DNA from: an uncultured Kiritimatiellota bacterium
GTDB taxonomy: Bacteria; Verrucomicrobiota; Kiritimatiellia; RFP12; UBA1067
Reading direction: 5' to 3'
Length of the DNA: 11,263 bases
Assembly: GCA_934667425.1 (NCBI GenBank)
Contig: CAKULV010000072.1
Location: forward strand, 1-11,263
Shown one piece after another: positions 1-8,800 of the stretch. Below the pieces are notes generated by a model. It searched no databases. It saw nothing but the letters and a program-made list of their open reading frames with translations, and was not told where the DNA came from. A program made the position numbers and the translations under genes. Position 1 is the first letter of the stretch. Each line of letters begins with the position of its first letter.

Positions 1-887
1 GGGTTCGGGAAGGAGAGGCGCATCGTGATCGTGGCCGTCTCCTTGCTCATCGTGTTGTCGTCGTAGGCCCACAGCCCCTCGCGGTTGTAGAGCGTGCCGT
101 CGGGCAGGATGACGCGCTGGCGGTACTCGAACGGCTTCCCGGCGAGCTGCGCATTGCGCCAGGCGACGTAGGCGCGGTCGGTGAGCGGGAAGGAGACGCG
201 GATGGGGTCCACCTGCACGATGCGCGCGAGCGCACCCTTCGACGGCGCCACGTAGTCGCCCACATAGGCGGAGGACTTGCCGATCTGCCCGGAGATTGGC
301 GCGACGACCGTCGTCTTCTTGAGGTCGTACTCCGCGACGACGAGGTTCGCCTTCGCCTGGAGGACGGCGGCCTTCGCCTTCTCGGCCCCCGCCTCGGCGT
401 TGTCGCGCTCAAGCTGGGTGATGCCGCGTGAATCTGCCGTCTGCATACGCCTGTAGTATCTGGCGGCACGGCGCTCCTCCGCCTCTGCGGCCTCAAGGTC
501 GGCCTTGCGCTGGTTGACGACGGCGCGGTAGCGCTCGTCGTCGATCACGTAGAGGACCTGCCCGGCCTTGACCAGGTCGCCCTCCTTGAACCTGAGCGAC
601 TTCACGTAGCCGTCGATCTGCGGGAGGAGGTCGACCTCCTGCTCCGCCTCGGCGTGCGCGACGAACCTCTCCGGCAGGTTGTACGCCCTGAGCTGCGCAT
701 TCGTGGTGGCGACCGTGACGGGTCCGCCCCCCATCATCCGCGGCGCCGCCGAGCCTTTCGCGAACATTGTTCCGTAGAGTTCCTTACAGATCCAGCCTGC
801 CGCCAGGCACACCGCGCCGAGCACCAGCTGCCCGATCACCGCGCCGATTACGCGGCCACGCTTGGTTTCTTCCTTGTTGCTTTCCAT
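1..887 (-). CDS. RND efflux periplasmic adaptor subunit (membrane fusion protein), 3'-truncated by the window edge
   Basis: This encodes the adaptor that links an inner-membrane RND pump to an outer-membrane channel in tripartite drug efflux. The first 295 codons are present; AcrA/MexA-type proteins are usually about 370-400 residues, so the C-terminal beta-barrel/membrane-proximal part is missing only because the window ends. A hydrophobic segment at residues 12-33 looks like an uncleaved N-terminal membrane anchor; I see no lipobox. The two halves of the lipoyl (barrel-sandwich) domain are clear: about residues 85-116, including IDGYVKSLRFKEGDLVKAGQ, and about 191-217, including VVAPISGQIGKS. 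Between them, residues 118-188 are Ala/Glu/Arg-rich, as expected for the coiled-coil hairpin. The ATG at 887 is supported by an AGAGGAAAGG ribosome-binding site just upstream. It follows the TetR gene by 65 bp with no evident promoter of its own, so it is probably co-transcribed and repressed with it. Family identity is firm; the exported drug is unknown. Confidence 0.93.
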   Translation of the reverse strand, partial: MESNKEETKRGRVIGAVIGQLVLGAVCLAAGWICKELYGTMFAKGSAAPRMMGGGPVTVATTNAQLRAYNLPERFVAHAEAEQEVDLLPQIDGYVKSLRFKEGDLVKAGQVLYVIDDERYRAVVNQRKADLEAAEAEERRAARYYRRMQTADSRGITQLERDNAEAGAEKAKAAVLQAKANLVVAEYDLKKTTVVAPISGQIGKSSAYVGDYVAPSKGALARIVQVDPIRVSFPLTDRAYVAWRNAQLAGKPFEYRQRVILPDGTLYNREGLWAYDDNTMSKETATITMRLSFPN

Positions 888-952
888 TTTCCTTTCCTCT
901 TGAAATATGTCTCACAGGAACTTCCGGACTGGATTCCTGACAAGAAACTTTC

Positions 953-1585
953 CTAAACCTTCATTGATCTCCACACCGCCTCGTACGATTTGCGCAGCGT
1001 ATCCTCAAGGTCGCACGACAGGAAATTGTCGATCCTGCCCTGCACAAGGCCATCCCACAGCGCGATGCACACCGTGGATACCTGCATCGCATCCACGTCG
1101 CGGCGCACCCGCCCCGCCTTGATGTCGCTCTCTATTGCACAGCGAAACGCCTGCATCGGCCCGAAGCGCTCGTTCGAGATGAGGTTCTCCCTTACTTTGG
1201 ACATCGATACGTCACGCCATTTCATCTGGCACTTCATCAGCATGAAGAACGACGAAAGCTTGCGGCTCGACACGACCATCCTCGCGGTCTTCACCATCAG
1301 GTCGGCGACAAGGCCGAAAGTCAAATCCCCATCATCCACGCCACGAACAGCCCTGAAGGAGGTGAACTGGCGCTCGAAGCTCTTGAACATATCGTCGAGG
1401 ATCGCCACGAGCAGGGCATCCTTGGACTCAAAGTGCCAGTACACGGCACCCTTGGTAAGCTTCAGGCGAGAGGCAATGTCATTGAAGGTGGTACGGTCGT
1501 ACCCCTTCTTTACGAAAAGCGAAAGCGCACTGTCCAATATCTGCGCACGCGTCTTCGCCGCTTCCTCTTTTGTCCGTCTTGCCAT
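953..1585 (-). CDS. TetR/AcrR-family transcriptional repressor of the adjacent efflux operon
   Basis: A 210-residue one-component repressor. Residues 1-52 form the TetR-type DNA-binding domain: MARRTKEEAAKTRAQILDSA, then helix-turn-helix at about 32-52 ending LTKGAVYWHF, the signature of AcrR/TtgR-like members whose start is nearly identical. The remaining 150 residues are the helical ligand-binding and dimer domain, which varies between members. The open frame extends upstream to 1639, but that start would be the TTG of the promoter -35 box, so I chose the ATG at 1585, which gives the canonical family N-terminus. No Shine-Dalgarno sequence is visible before this ATG and the predicted leader is only about 20 nt. 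The gene lies directly upstream of the RND adaptor gene in the same direction, and its promoter contains a perfect palindrome, so autorepression relieved by a toxic ligand is the likely regulation. Ligand is not inferable. Confidence 0.93.
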   Translation of the reverse strand: MARRTKEEAAKTRAQILDSALSLFVKKGYDRTTFNDIASRLKLTKGAVYWHFESKDALLVAILDDMFKSFERQFTSFRAVRGVDDGDLTFGLVADLMVKTARMVVSSRKLSSFFMLMKCQMKWRDVSMSKVRENLISNERFGPMQAFRCAIESDIKAGRVRRDVDAMQVSTVCIALWDGLVQGRIDNFLSCDLEDTLRKSYEAVWRSMKV

Positions 1586-1610
1586 GATGTGCAGAAAAAA
1601 AACGGCGCGA

Positions 1611-1639
1611 ATTATAATACCTACCGGTAGGTATGTCAA
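1611..1639 (-). promoter_or_regulatory. Consensus sigma-70 promoter of the tetR-efflux operon
   Basis: On the minus strand TTGACA (1639-1634) and TATAAT (1616-1611) are separated by exactly 17 bp, which matches the sigma-70 consensus at every hexamer position. Transcription should start near 1603-1605, giving a leader of about 20 nt to the ATG at 1585. The first transcribed bases would be a G followed by a run of eight U (complement of 1595-1602), and no ribosome-binding site is seen in this leader. The upstream mutarotase-like gene ends only 40 bp before the -35 box and no terminator is visible in that gap. Confidence 0.88.
1617..1634. promoter_or_regulatory. Palindromic TetR-type operator filling the promoter spacer
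   Basis: ATACCTACCGGTAGGTAT is a perfect 18-bp inverted repeat. It occupies the whole 17-bp spacer between -35 and -10 and shares the last base of the -35 hexamer. Its size, symmetry and position are those of a TetR-family operator, where a bound dimer blocks RNA polymerase. The only TetR-family gene in the window starts 32 bp downstream, so autoregulation is the natural reading. Binding itself is inferred. Confidence 0.85.
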
Positions 1640-1679
1640 TAGGGTCCGGCGGAGAATCTGGCCTCGGTGGCCGTGACGC

Positions 1680-2762
1680 TCACTTCACCTTGGCGGAGGC
1701 GATCAGCCGCTTCATCGCGGCGGCGGACTTCCTGTCGAGCAAACCGGTCTCGATGTGGTAGCGAACCGTCTTGCCCGTCTTGAGGATGCGCTGCTGCCCG
1801 TGCTCCTGGCAATAAAGGCGCCCCTTGTGCTCGGACGTCGCCGGCAGACACATCCCAAGCGCGTCCTCGTCCTCCGTGCGGGCGATCCAGCGGGTGCCGT
1901 ACGGCAGCTGCCTCGGATCGTGCTTCACGTAGATCGCCGTGCCGGACGGCTCCATCTGCATGGTATACGCCCAGCCGTCCCTTGCGGCATGGTGCATGAA
2001 GCAGTTGACTATTTCAGGCCGGTACGACTCGCCCTTCGCGCCGATCACGTCACCGCAGGACGGATCCCTGGCAAACTCGTCAAGCCACGCATTGGTCGCG
2101 TTCGCCCAGTCGCTGCGGTATCCATCCGGAACCTCCCTGTTTATTATGGCCTTCTTGGGATCGGCCGTATAATACAGCCTCGACCCGTCCACCGGACGAT
2201 GGTTGATGTGGCACAGGTAGTAGTACTCAAGCGGCAGGTCCTTGAGGTTCGTGAACTCAACGTCGATCTCCAGCGACGTTGCCCCTTCCCGCAGCTTGAT
2301 GGTCGGGCGGAACTCGTAGTTCGCCGCAAAGCACCGGCGATGCGCGTACACGCCGCCGACCGCGATCCACGCGCCCCTGTCGTCGCGCCCCGTCTCAACC
2401 CACGCCTTCTCGTATCTCGCGAGGGGAAGCTCGCCATGCCCCGGATGCGTATCGGCGGATGTAGGATTGCCCATCGCCGTAAGCCCGCAGTGCATTATGA
2501 AGAAGCCGTACGTATCCCCGTAGAACGAGCATTTCTCCGGCTCGTCGTATATCGATTTCATAGCGAGCTCCCTGCCGAGGAAGTCGCAACGCCAAACCGC
2601 CTGCCCGTCAAACGGAAGCACCGTGGCCGAGCCCTTCGAGTTCGATATCCTAACGGCCCTTATGCCGGTTGAATACGTAAACAGGGAGGCCTTTAGTTCG
2701 TCCGCCTCCACAAGCGGCGACTCCTTGTCCGTAAAGAAATTCTCGCGCAGATACGTTTTCAC
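1680..2762 (-). CDS. Galactose-mutarotase-like protein (aldose 1-epimerase / DUF4432-like)
   Basis: A 360-residue protein without signal peptide or membrane segment, so probably cytoplasmic. The pattern is that of the galactose-mutarotase-like beta-sandwich superfamily: a beta-rich chain with a His-Gly element at 106-113 (HPGHGELP), a central CHINHRPVDGSRL at 184-196 and a late CLPATSEHKGR at 305-315, which resembles DUF4432 aldose-epimerase-like proteins. Candidate catalytic residues are His109, His185 and His188. Known relatives interconvert sugar anomers or bind sugars; the substrate here is not evident. The start is a GTG at 2762, preceded by AAAGGAG at 7 nt spacing, which is a good ribosome-binding site. 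The gene follows the beta-strand protein by 70 bp in which I see no promoter, so it is likely the last gene of the hydrolase operon. Family call from memory of motifs, moderately sure; exact reaction unknown. Confidence 0.72.
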   Translation of the reverse strand: MKTYLRENFFTDKESPLVEADELKASLFTYSTGIRAVRISNSKGSATVLPFDGQAVWRCDFLGRELAMKSIYDEPEKCSFYGDTYGFFIMHCGLTAMGNPTSADTHPGHGELPLARYEKAWVETGRDDRGAWIAVGGVYAHRRCFAANYEFRPTIKLREGATSLEIDVEFTNLKDLPLEYYYLCHINHRPVDGSRLYYTADPKKAIINREVPDGYRSDWANATNAWLDEFARDPSCGDVIGAKGESYRPEIVNCFMHHAARDGWAYTMQMEPSGTAIYVKHDPRQLPYGTRWIARTEDEDALGMCLPATSEHKGRLYCQEHGQQRILKTGKTVRYHIETGLLDRKSAAAMKRLIASAKVK

Positions 2763-2832
2763 GATGATGCTCCTTTGCTGTCGTTTTGTTGTTGAAGTGT
2801 CAGGTTCTATTCTCGCCGAAGCCCGTCTCCTG

Positions 2833-5800
2833 TCAGCGCACGGTTACCGTCATGCCGTAGCCCATCATTTCGATGGCCTTCCGGCCAATGCGGAAACGGC
2901 GCGTCCGCGTCGTGGGCAATTGCGTCCACACGACGCCGCCTTCGGGCGCAGCCACGTTCCCCGCCGTAAGCACGGTCGCCGCCGTCTGCGTTTTCGGCGG
3001 AACGAGATAGTTCAGCGCGGACGGTAGCGTCAACGTGCCGGACACCGAAAACGCACTGGCCGGATTGCCGCGTACGCAAAGCGTGGAATTCAGGGCGAAC
3101 GACATGTCTTGCACCAGCGTATGGGCAGGGTCAAACATGGTCGCGTCAAAGATGCCGCCCTCGGCAACGGAAAGCGACGCTATCGACGCATCCATGCGCG
3201 ATGCCCCGGATTCTTCTGACTCCACGAGCAGTCCGCCGGCCGGTGCGCCAAGCGTCAGTTCCTCCAGCGCCGCCGCGCCGTCGGAGACAACCTTCAGCGT
3301 CACGCCATCCACGCGCAACCTTTTCAGCGCCGCCGCGTCGAGCCCGTTTACGACGAATTCCTGGCCGCCGCGCCCCTTCACGTTCAGGCAGCCGTCCAGC
3401 GTCCAGCGCGGGCCGAGCGTCGGCACGAAGCCGCCGGCGAACGTCGCCGACGGAACAGGCGCGCCGACGATCGCGTTCGTGACGGACGTCACGCCGGCCT
3501 GCGCGTCCGAGATGTCGAAGGTGCCGCCATTCGGTCCGACGGTCACGAGTATCTCCGCCGTATAGTCAACTGCGGCGTCCATATACGTCATGTTGTCGAC
3601 ATCCACGCCCGCAAAGAAGTGGTTCCTGCTCTTCCGCACATTGGCGTTTGGAGTCTGCGGCGAAATGCCGAATCCCGCTCCAGCCTTGTAAGTGCCGCCG
3701 TCGAGCGTAAGGAACACGCCTGAAACATAGCCTTCCCCCGGCCTGTCGTTTGTGTGGGTCACTGGATTTGCCGCAAATACGCGGTCTGTCTCGATTACGC
3801 CTCCGTCGGTGACGACGATGTTCACCTGCGGGCAGCGGTCAGCGTCGGTGCCAGTCAATGTTGCCCAGTCGCCCTTTGCCGCCTGAAAGCCGCCGGACTG
3901 GAAACTGCCCTGTGCGCCGGCAAGCCGCACTGTGCCGCCGCTGACCTTCAGCGTGACTATGTTTTTCGCGTTGCGTGATCCAAGCACGAACGCCCGATGC
4001 TCGCCAAATGCCAACAGGCTGCCCGCACCGACCTCGACGCAGGCCCTGTCGCTGGCGGCTCCGCCGATGTTCAGGGCATAAACGTAATCCCAGCGATAGT
4101 CAGGCAAGGCGTCGAAATGGACCTGGGCCCCGTCCATGATGCCAATGTAGCGGCCACCGGGATCAAGCTGCACGTTGCACGATGGCGCGAAATGCCATTT
4201 GCACGTTTCGCCGGCAAACACAATGTCTCCGCCTTTATGAAGGATTGACGTGACCTTGTACTTCCCATTCTCCACGGTACCCTCGCCGGAAAAGACCAGT
4301 CTGCCGTTGCAGACGCGGGAGCCGACCGTCCGGTTCTCGTTCGATACGGTCAAGGACGATGCGGTCTGCCACACCCAGTCGCCGGACGCCGTGGCGGTCG
4401 CGCAGCCACCGACGGAAACGGTGGAATTCGCCGCGACACGAACCGACGCGGCCAGCGTCACGTCGAACGGCAGCGTCAGCGTGCCGCCCGCGAGGGTCAA
4501 TGTCGTCCCGGCCGCAAAGCCGTCGCCGCAGACCACAAGCTCCTCTCCGCTCGCGACCGTGACGGACGGTTCTTCGGCGGCGTATCCACGGCCCACGGCC
4601 TTGTATGCGCCCGAAACCTTTGTCTCGTCCACTGCCTCCCCGGCCGGCAGGTAGATGACTGACTCGCCGGACGCGACAACCTTCATTCCATCAGGCCAGT
4701 CCGCCGTGCGCGGCAGCGCGACGCGCGTCGTGCCCTCCAGCGTGAGCGTCCCCGCATATCCCGAAACGCCGTCGATGCGCACTACGCTGTCCGCCAGCAC
4801 GAGATCGGACGTGCCGACCGTCGCGGCAAGCGACGCGACCCTGCCCGTCAGCCGCAGGCGCACCGTGCCCCCGAAGGCCGTCATGTCGACGGACGGCAGC
4901 AGGTCTGACGAAAGGACGAGCGACCCCGCGCCCGTCACGGACAGCCGCCCGTCCGTCGGAGCCGTCGCGACGGTGAGCGTCGCGCCTTCGGCAACGTCCA
5001 CCGGCAGCGTCGCGCCTTCTTTTACCGCATAGGCGTATCCGTCGCCGAGCGCGACCGGGCCGGAGACGACGCGAATCGCGTCAAGGTCGTAGACGGTGTT
5101 CGTCAGGCAAGTCCGGTAATCCGACTGCATGTTGTCCGTAGATTCAACGACCGTAAAGGCAGCAACCGCGCCATCCGCGAGTTCCAGCGCCTTCGCATAC
5201 CGGCGGTCAAGCGTGTTGCCGGACGCCTCCTTGTAGTAGAGCTTGACGTTCGCCCCCTCCAGCCGCAGTACGTCCGCCTTCAGCGTCGCCTCCGTCGTCA
5301 TCAGCGAGAGGCGCTCGCGGTTCTGCAGGACGACCGTCACCCCCGTCAGATCGCTCGCGCTTTCGAAGCGGATGCCGTTGCGGCCCTGACCGCCGCTCTG
5401 GTCCGACGTCAGCGTCCATACGGCGCCCGCCGTCGCCGAGACGGGGCACGCGACGACCACGCCGCACGGATGATACCAGCGCTGGGACGCCTCCAACCGG
5501 ACGCCGGCCATCTTGAACGTGTGCGCATCGTCCCACGACGACGAGGCATCGTATCCGCCCTCGCCCACCGACAGCGTTCCGACGCCAGACCATTCGCCGG
5601 CGCCTGACTTGTACTTTATGCCGTAGGCAGAGACGTCCGCACCAATTGAGAAAGAGCGGTAGCCAGTGCCGATTGCCGCCGGATAGCCGGTCGATCCGGC
5701 TATCAGCCAGTTGCCGTTAGTCCATGCGGCGACCGAGCCGTCGTCAAGCATGAGATTGCCCGTCTCAAGAATGTCGCCTTTGTGCTTCACATTCCAGTAG

Positions 5801-5871
5801 TTGACCGGCTCCGCCTCCAGAACGACGCCGGCAGATGCAAGGGTAAGCGTAAGGAGCAATTTTTTTTTCAT
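2833..5871 (-). CDS. Secreted beta-strand-repeat protein, autotransporter-passenger-like, no barrel
   Basis: A 1012-residue exported protein. Residues 1-20 are a signal peptide (three Lys, then LLLTLTLASAGVVLEA), with cleavage likely near Ala20. The rest is low in charge, rich in Gly, Ala, Val, Thr and Ser, and made of short alternating strands such as GTLTLEGTTRVALP (374-387) and TLTLAGGTLTLPFDVTLAAS (457-476), as in right-handed beta-helix or autotransporter-associated strand-repeat proteins. I see no C-terminal autotransporter barrel, sorting tag or transmembrane anchor; the chain ends with a basic stretch (TRTRRFRIGRKA, 988-999) and a final strand. The ATG at 5871 is preceded by AAAGGA at 9-10 nt spacing. 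The start codon is followed by nine A in a row. The gene begins 23 bp after the glycoside hydrolase stop, so the two are almost surely co-transcribed. Likely a surface or extracellular structural/adhesive protein; no specific function can be assigned. Confidence 0.8.
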   Translation of the reverse strand: MKKKLLLTLTLASAGVVLEAEPVNYWNVKHKGDILETGNLMLDDGSVAAWTNGNWLIAGSTGYPAAIGTGYRSFSIGADVSAYGIKYKSGAGEWSGVGTLSVGEGGYDASSSWDDAHTFKMAGVRLEASQRWYHPCGVVVACPVSATAGAVWTLTSDQSGGQGRNGIRFESASDLTGVTVVLQNRERLSLMTTEATLKADVLRLEGANVKLYYKEASGNTLDRRYAKALELADGAVAAFTVVESTDNMQSDYRTCLTNTVYDLDAIRVVSGPVALGDGYAYAVKEGATLPVDVAEGATLTVATAPTDGRLSVTGAGSLVLSSDLLPSVDMTAFGGTVRLRLTGRVASLAATVGTSDLVLADSVVRIDGVSGYAGTLTLEGTTRVALPRTADWPDGMKVVASGESVIYLPAGEAVDETKVSGAYKAVGRGYAAEEPSVTVASGEELVVCGDGFAAGTTLTLAGGTLTLPFDVTLAASVRVAANSTVSVGGCATATASGDWVWQTASSLTVSNENRTVGSRVCNGRLVFSGEGTVENGKYKVTSILHKGGDIVFAGETCKWHFAPSCNVQLDPGGRYIGIMDGAQVHFDALPDYRWDYVYALNIGGAASDRACVEVGAGSLLAFGEHRAFVLGSRNAKNIVTLKVSGGTVRLAGAQGSFQSGGFQAAKGDWATLTGTDADRCPQVNIVVTDGGVIETDRVFAANPVTHTNDRPGEGYVSGVFLTLDGGTYKAGAGFGISPQTPNANVRKSRNHFFAGVDVDNMTYMDAAVDYTAEILVTVGPNGGTFDISDAQAGVTSVTNAIVGAPVPSATFAGGFVPTLGPRWTLDGCLNVKGRGGQEFVVNGLDAAALKRLRVDGVTLKVVSDGAAALEELTLGAPAGGLLVESEESGASRMDASIASLSVAEGGIFDATMFDPAHTLVQDMSFALNSTLCVRGNPASAFSVSGTLTLPSALNYLVPPKTQTAATVLTAGNVAAPEGGVVWTQLPTTRTRRFRIGRKAIEMMGYGMTVTVR

Positions 5872-5894
5872 TGCAGTATATCCTTTTCAGGTTG

Positions 5895-8800
5895 TCATTT
5901 TGCCGCAGTATCCAGAATCTCGAACGCACGGCGGCGAAGTCGCCGCTGCGTTGCCGCATCATACGTCCTGCGCATCGGGTCAAGCTCCGCGAGAAAAGCC
6001 TTGGCGCGTGGATTGTCCGCCGTCTTCAGCAGGGAGAAGAGGCAGTGGTCTTCAATGCCGTCGCGAATGGCCTCCGCGCGCAGGGTCGGCAGGAATCGGC
6101 CGTTCGGCCCCATGCAGAAATAGCTGCCGCCGCCGTTGAGGCCCGGAAAGCTCTCCGGATTCCATCCGGTCGCGCCGGCCGATGCGATGGGCTTCTCGTT
6201 GGAGCTTTGCCAGCGGCTGACCGTCCATACGAGCCAACCGTCCACGCGCTGGGCAAAGGCCCTTGTTCCCAGTTCCGCGCGTACGGAGGCGAGCGAATCC
6301 ATGTCGATCGTCATGTAGATCGTGTAGTACCACACCTGGTTGCCATGCTGGCGGCGGAACCTCTCCGCTGTCTTGAAGTCGTAGGCGTCAGTCGTGGGAA
6401 TCCATCCTTCGATCATTCCGAGCGTACGGGGGTCTTCGGACGGCACGGCGGTCGAGTCGATGCGGAGATCCGGGAATTCCGCCTTGACCGCGCGCGTCAG
6501 CTCGCCGATCGCCGGGACGTAGGAGGCCGCGTATTCGTCGAAGGAATAGGAACAGACGTACTTGAAGAGCCCGGCGGCCTTGAACGCGGGAATCGCCGCG
6601 CGCAGCTTCGCGAGGACGGCCGCGACCTCTTCCGGCGGATAGTGCGCCCTTTCCTCGTCTGAAAGCGCCTTCCAGTAGTCGGCGGGCTTCTTGAAGCCCT
6701 TCTTTCGTCCCCGCCACTCGAACTGGCTGTCGATCGGATTGGGCATGTAGAGGACCGGGATGCTGTTCATGCCGCGCGCCACCTTCTCGCGGCATTCCTC
6801 GACGGACGGCGGCTCCGTCGCGTAGATGCTCATCGGGTTAAGGCGGTATTCGTCGAGGATCCAGTCCTTGAAGCGCGGAATCGCGTCGCCCATCAGCCTG
6901 GAGCCATAGCACGACGTGGCCGTGCGGATCGACGGCGCGACCGGCAGCGTGACGTCATGCACGACGACGGTGACAGGGACCTCCGCGCGTCCCGCCGCGT
7001 CCGCCGCAACCGTCACGACGCCGCGATACGTCCCCGGCGGCGTGTCGGGCAAGGCGCGGAAGCGCACGTGAAACGCCTCGATGCGGTTCGCGCCGACCTC
7101 GGCGACCGCGTTCGTGAAGTCGCAGATCGGGTCGAAGTGCTCGCCAAGGAGATGCGCCGGCCCCTTCGTGGATTTTATGGTGACGCGCCCGACAGGCGCG
7201 GCCTCGACGGCTGGCAGGCAATGTCCCGCCGCGTCCCGGAATTCGCCCGCCCGGATCGTGACGTTGGTGAGCGCGCGATCGGCCGGGGAGAAGACGAGCA
7301 CCTGCAGGCCCTCGCGCTCGCGACGCGCGAGATCGAGCCTCGCCCCTCCAACGTCGAAAGCGGCGGTGAGCGGATCGTCCTCTGGCCGTACGCGCTCAAG
7401 GTCGTCCAGTTCCGCCACGGCGAACGCCGCGTCCGGATGCGCGGCGGCAGAACGCGCACGGATATCCGCGAGACGCGCCGCCGTGAAATCGGACTGCATC
7501 CGAATCAGGCGCGAACCTGCCTCCCGGGCCGTCAGCTCGCCACGACGGACACGCGCCGGCAATGCCCTCAGCGACGCGGCTTCGGACGTGCGCCCGATGG
7601 ACTCAAACGCCTCCGCGAGCCTCGCGGCCCGTTCCGGCACGGTGGAGACAAGCCGGAGCCGCTTCATCAGGAACTCTGCGTCCTCTCCCGGATGCGAACG
7701 GTAGACGGTGAAGTTCTTCATCTTCGTGAAGTCGAACTGGCCGCGCACCGTGAAGTCCGCCGCATAGACCGGCAGCTGCTTCTGCTCCGCGTCCGCCGAC
7801 TTGTGCTCGAAGTCGCCATGCCCGCAGCGGTCGCGGAGGGTGATCGAAAAGGAGTCTCCCTTGCGCGCGAACATTCCGTACTCTATCCGGTCGAACGCGG
7901 AGCAGTCCTCCGGCAAGTCGAAGTTCACGGCCGGCCAGCGCTGGTTTTCGCTCCGTCCGTCATAGCGCGGCAGGATGATCCGGACGCCATCGTCCGTGCG
8001 CTCGAAACGGCCGTGGCAGCCGGTCGAGAGCCCTACCGACTTCAGGTCGATCTCGTGCACGAACGGATCGGCATCCGCACGGACGGCGGGCATAAGCCGC
8101 ACGAACGAGACACCGAGCGCCGGCAGCTCGAACGCGAAGGCGCGCCCGTCGCCCTTCGGCATGGGACCGAAGTCCGCCGACGAGGCCCGCCACGAACCAT
8201 CCGATATCGCCACGTTGGCCACAAGGGGGCGATCAAGGACATTACAGGCGAGCACATACAACGCTCCGTCCTTCTTCCATGCGCGGCAGGCAAGCGCCTC
8301 GTCGGATGCGGCGACGGCAGGGCACTTCTCGGCCGAGAGCAGTATGTCCGTGCGGTCGGCGACCTCTCGGTGCGTCTTGAGGACCACCTGCCACGTGTCG
8401 GATGTCACGGCGTGGTAGCGGAAGGAGAAGAGACCGTTCGCCCCGCCGGCGATGTGCTGCCAGAGCATCGACCGCAATTCCGTCTCGTTCGGGAATCGGT
8501 TCTTTTCCCTCGGCCGCCCGTACCAGGACCAGTCGAACGTCTGCGGCACGCTCCAGTTCGCGCATACGCCAAACATCTTGTCCCTGCCGCCACGCATGAA
8601 GTCCGTCACCGTGCGCAACGGCTTCTCCGGCACGGGATAGGGGTCAAGGCCGATGACGTCGGTCGTCGGCAGGAATCTGCGCAGGTCGTACAGGCGGTCC
8701 TGCACAAGATAGCACGGATGGTCAGGATCAAGCTCGCGGGCGAGACCGTACAGCCTGCTCTGCTCGGAAAGTTTGTCGGCACTGATCTCGTCTCCGATGT

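Noticed and set aside
47..496. A 149-residue minus-strand frame rich in Arg, Ser and Pro
   Set aside because: It is a frame-shifted reading of the RND adaptor gene, whose real frame runs from 887 through the window edge.
915..939. Inverted repeat CAGGAA/TTCCTG in the tetR-adaptor gap, as operator or attenuator
   Set aside because: Only six bases pair across a 13-base loop, flanks mismatch, and no T-run follows. It is likely chance.
1586..1639. An 18-residue N-terminal extension of the TetR protein
   Set aside because: Its start codon would be the TTG of the -35 box, upstream of the transcription start, and the added residues do not fit the family.
5871..6662. A 263-residue plus-strand open frame starting at the hydrolase/beta-strand gene junction
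   Set aside because: It is the antisense shadow of the hydrolase C-terminus, with biased Arg/Ala composition and no recognisable domain.
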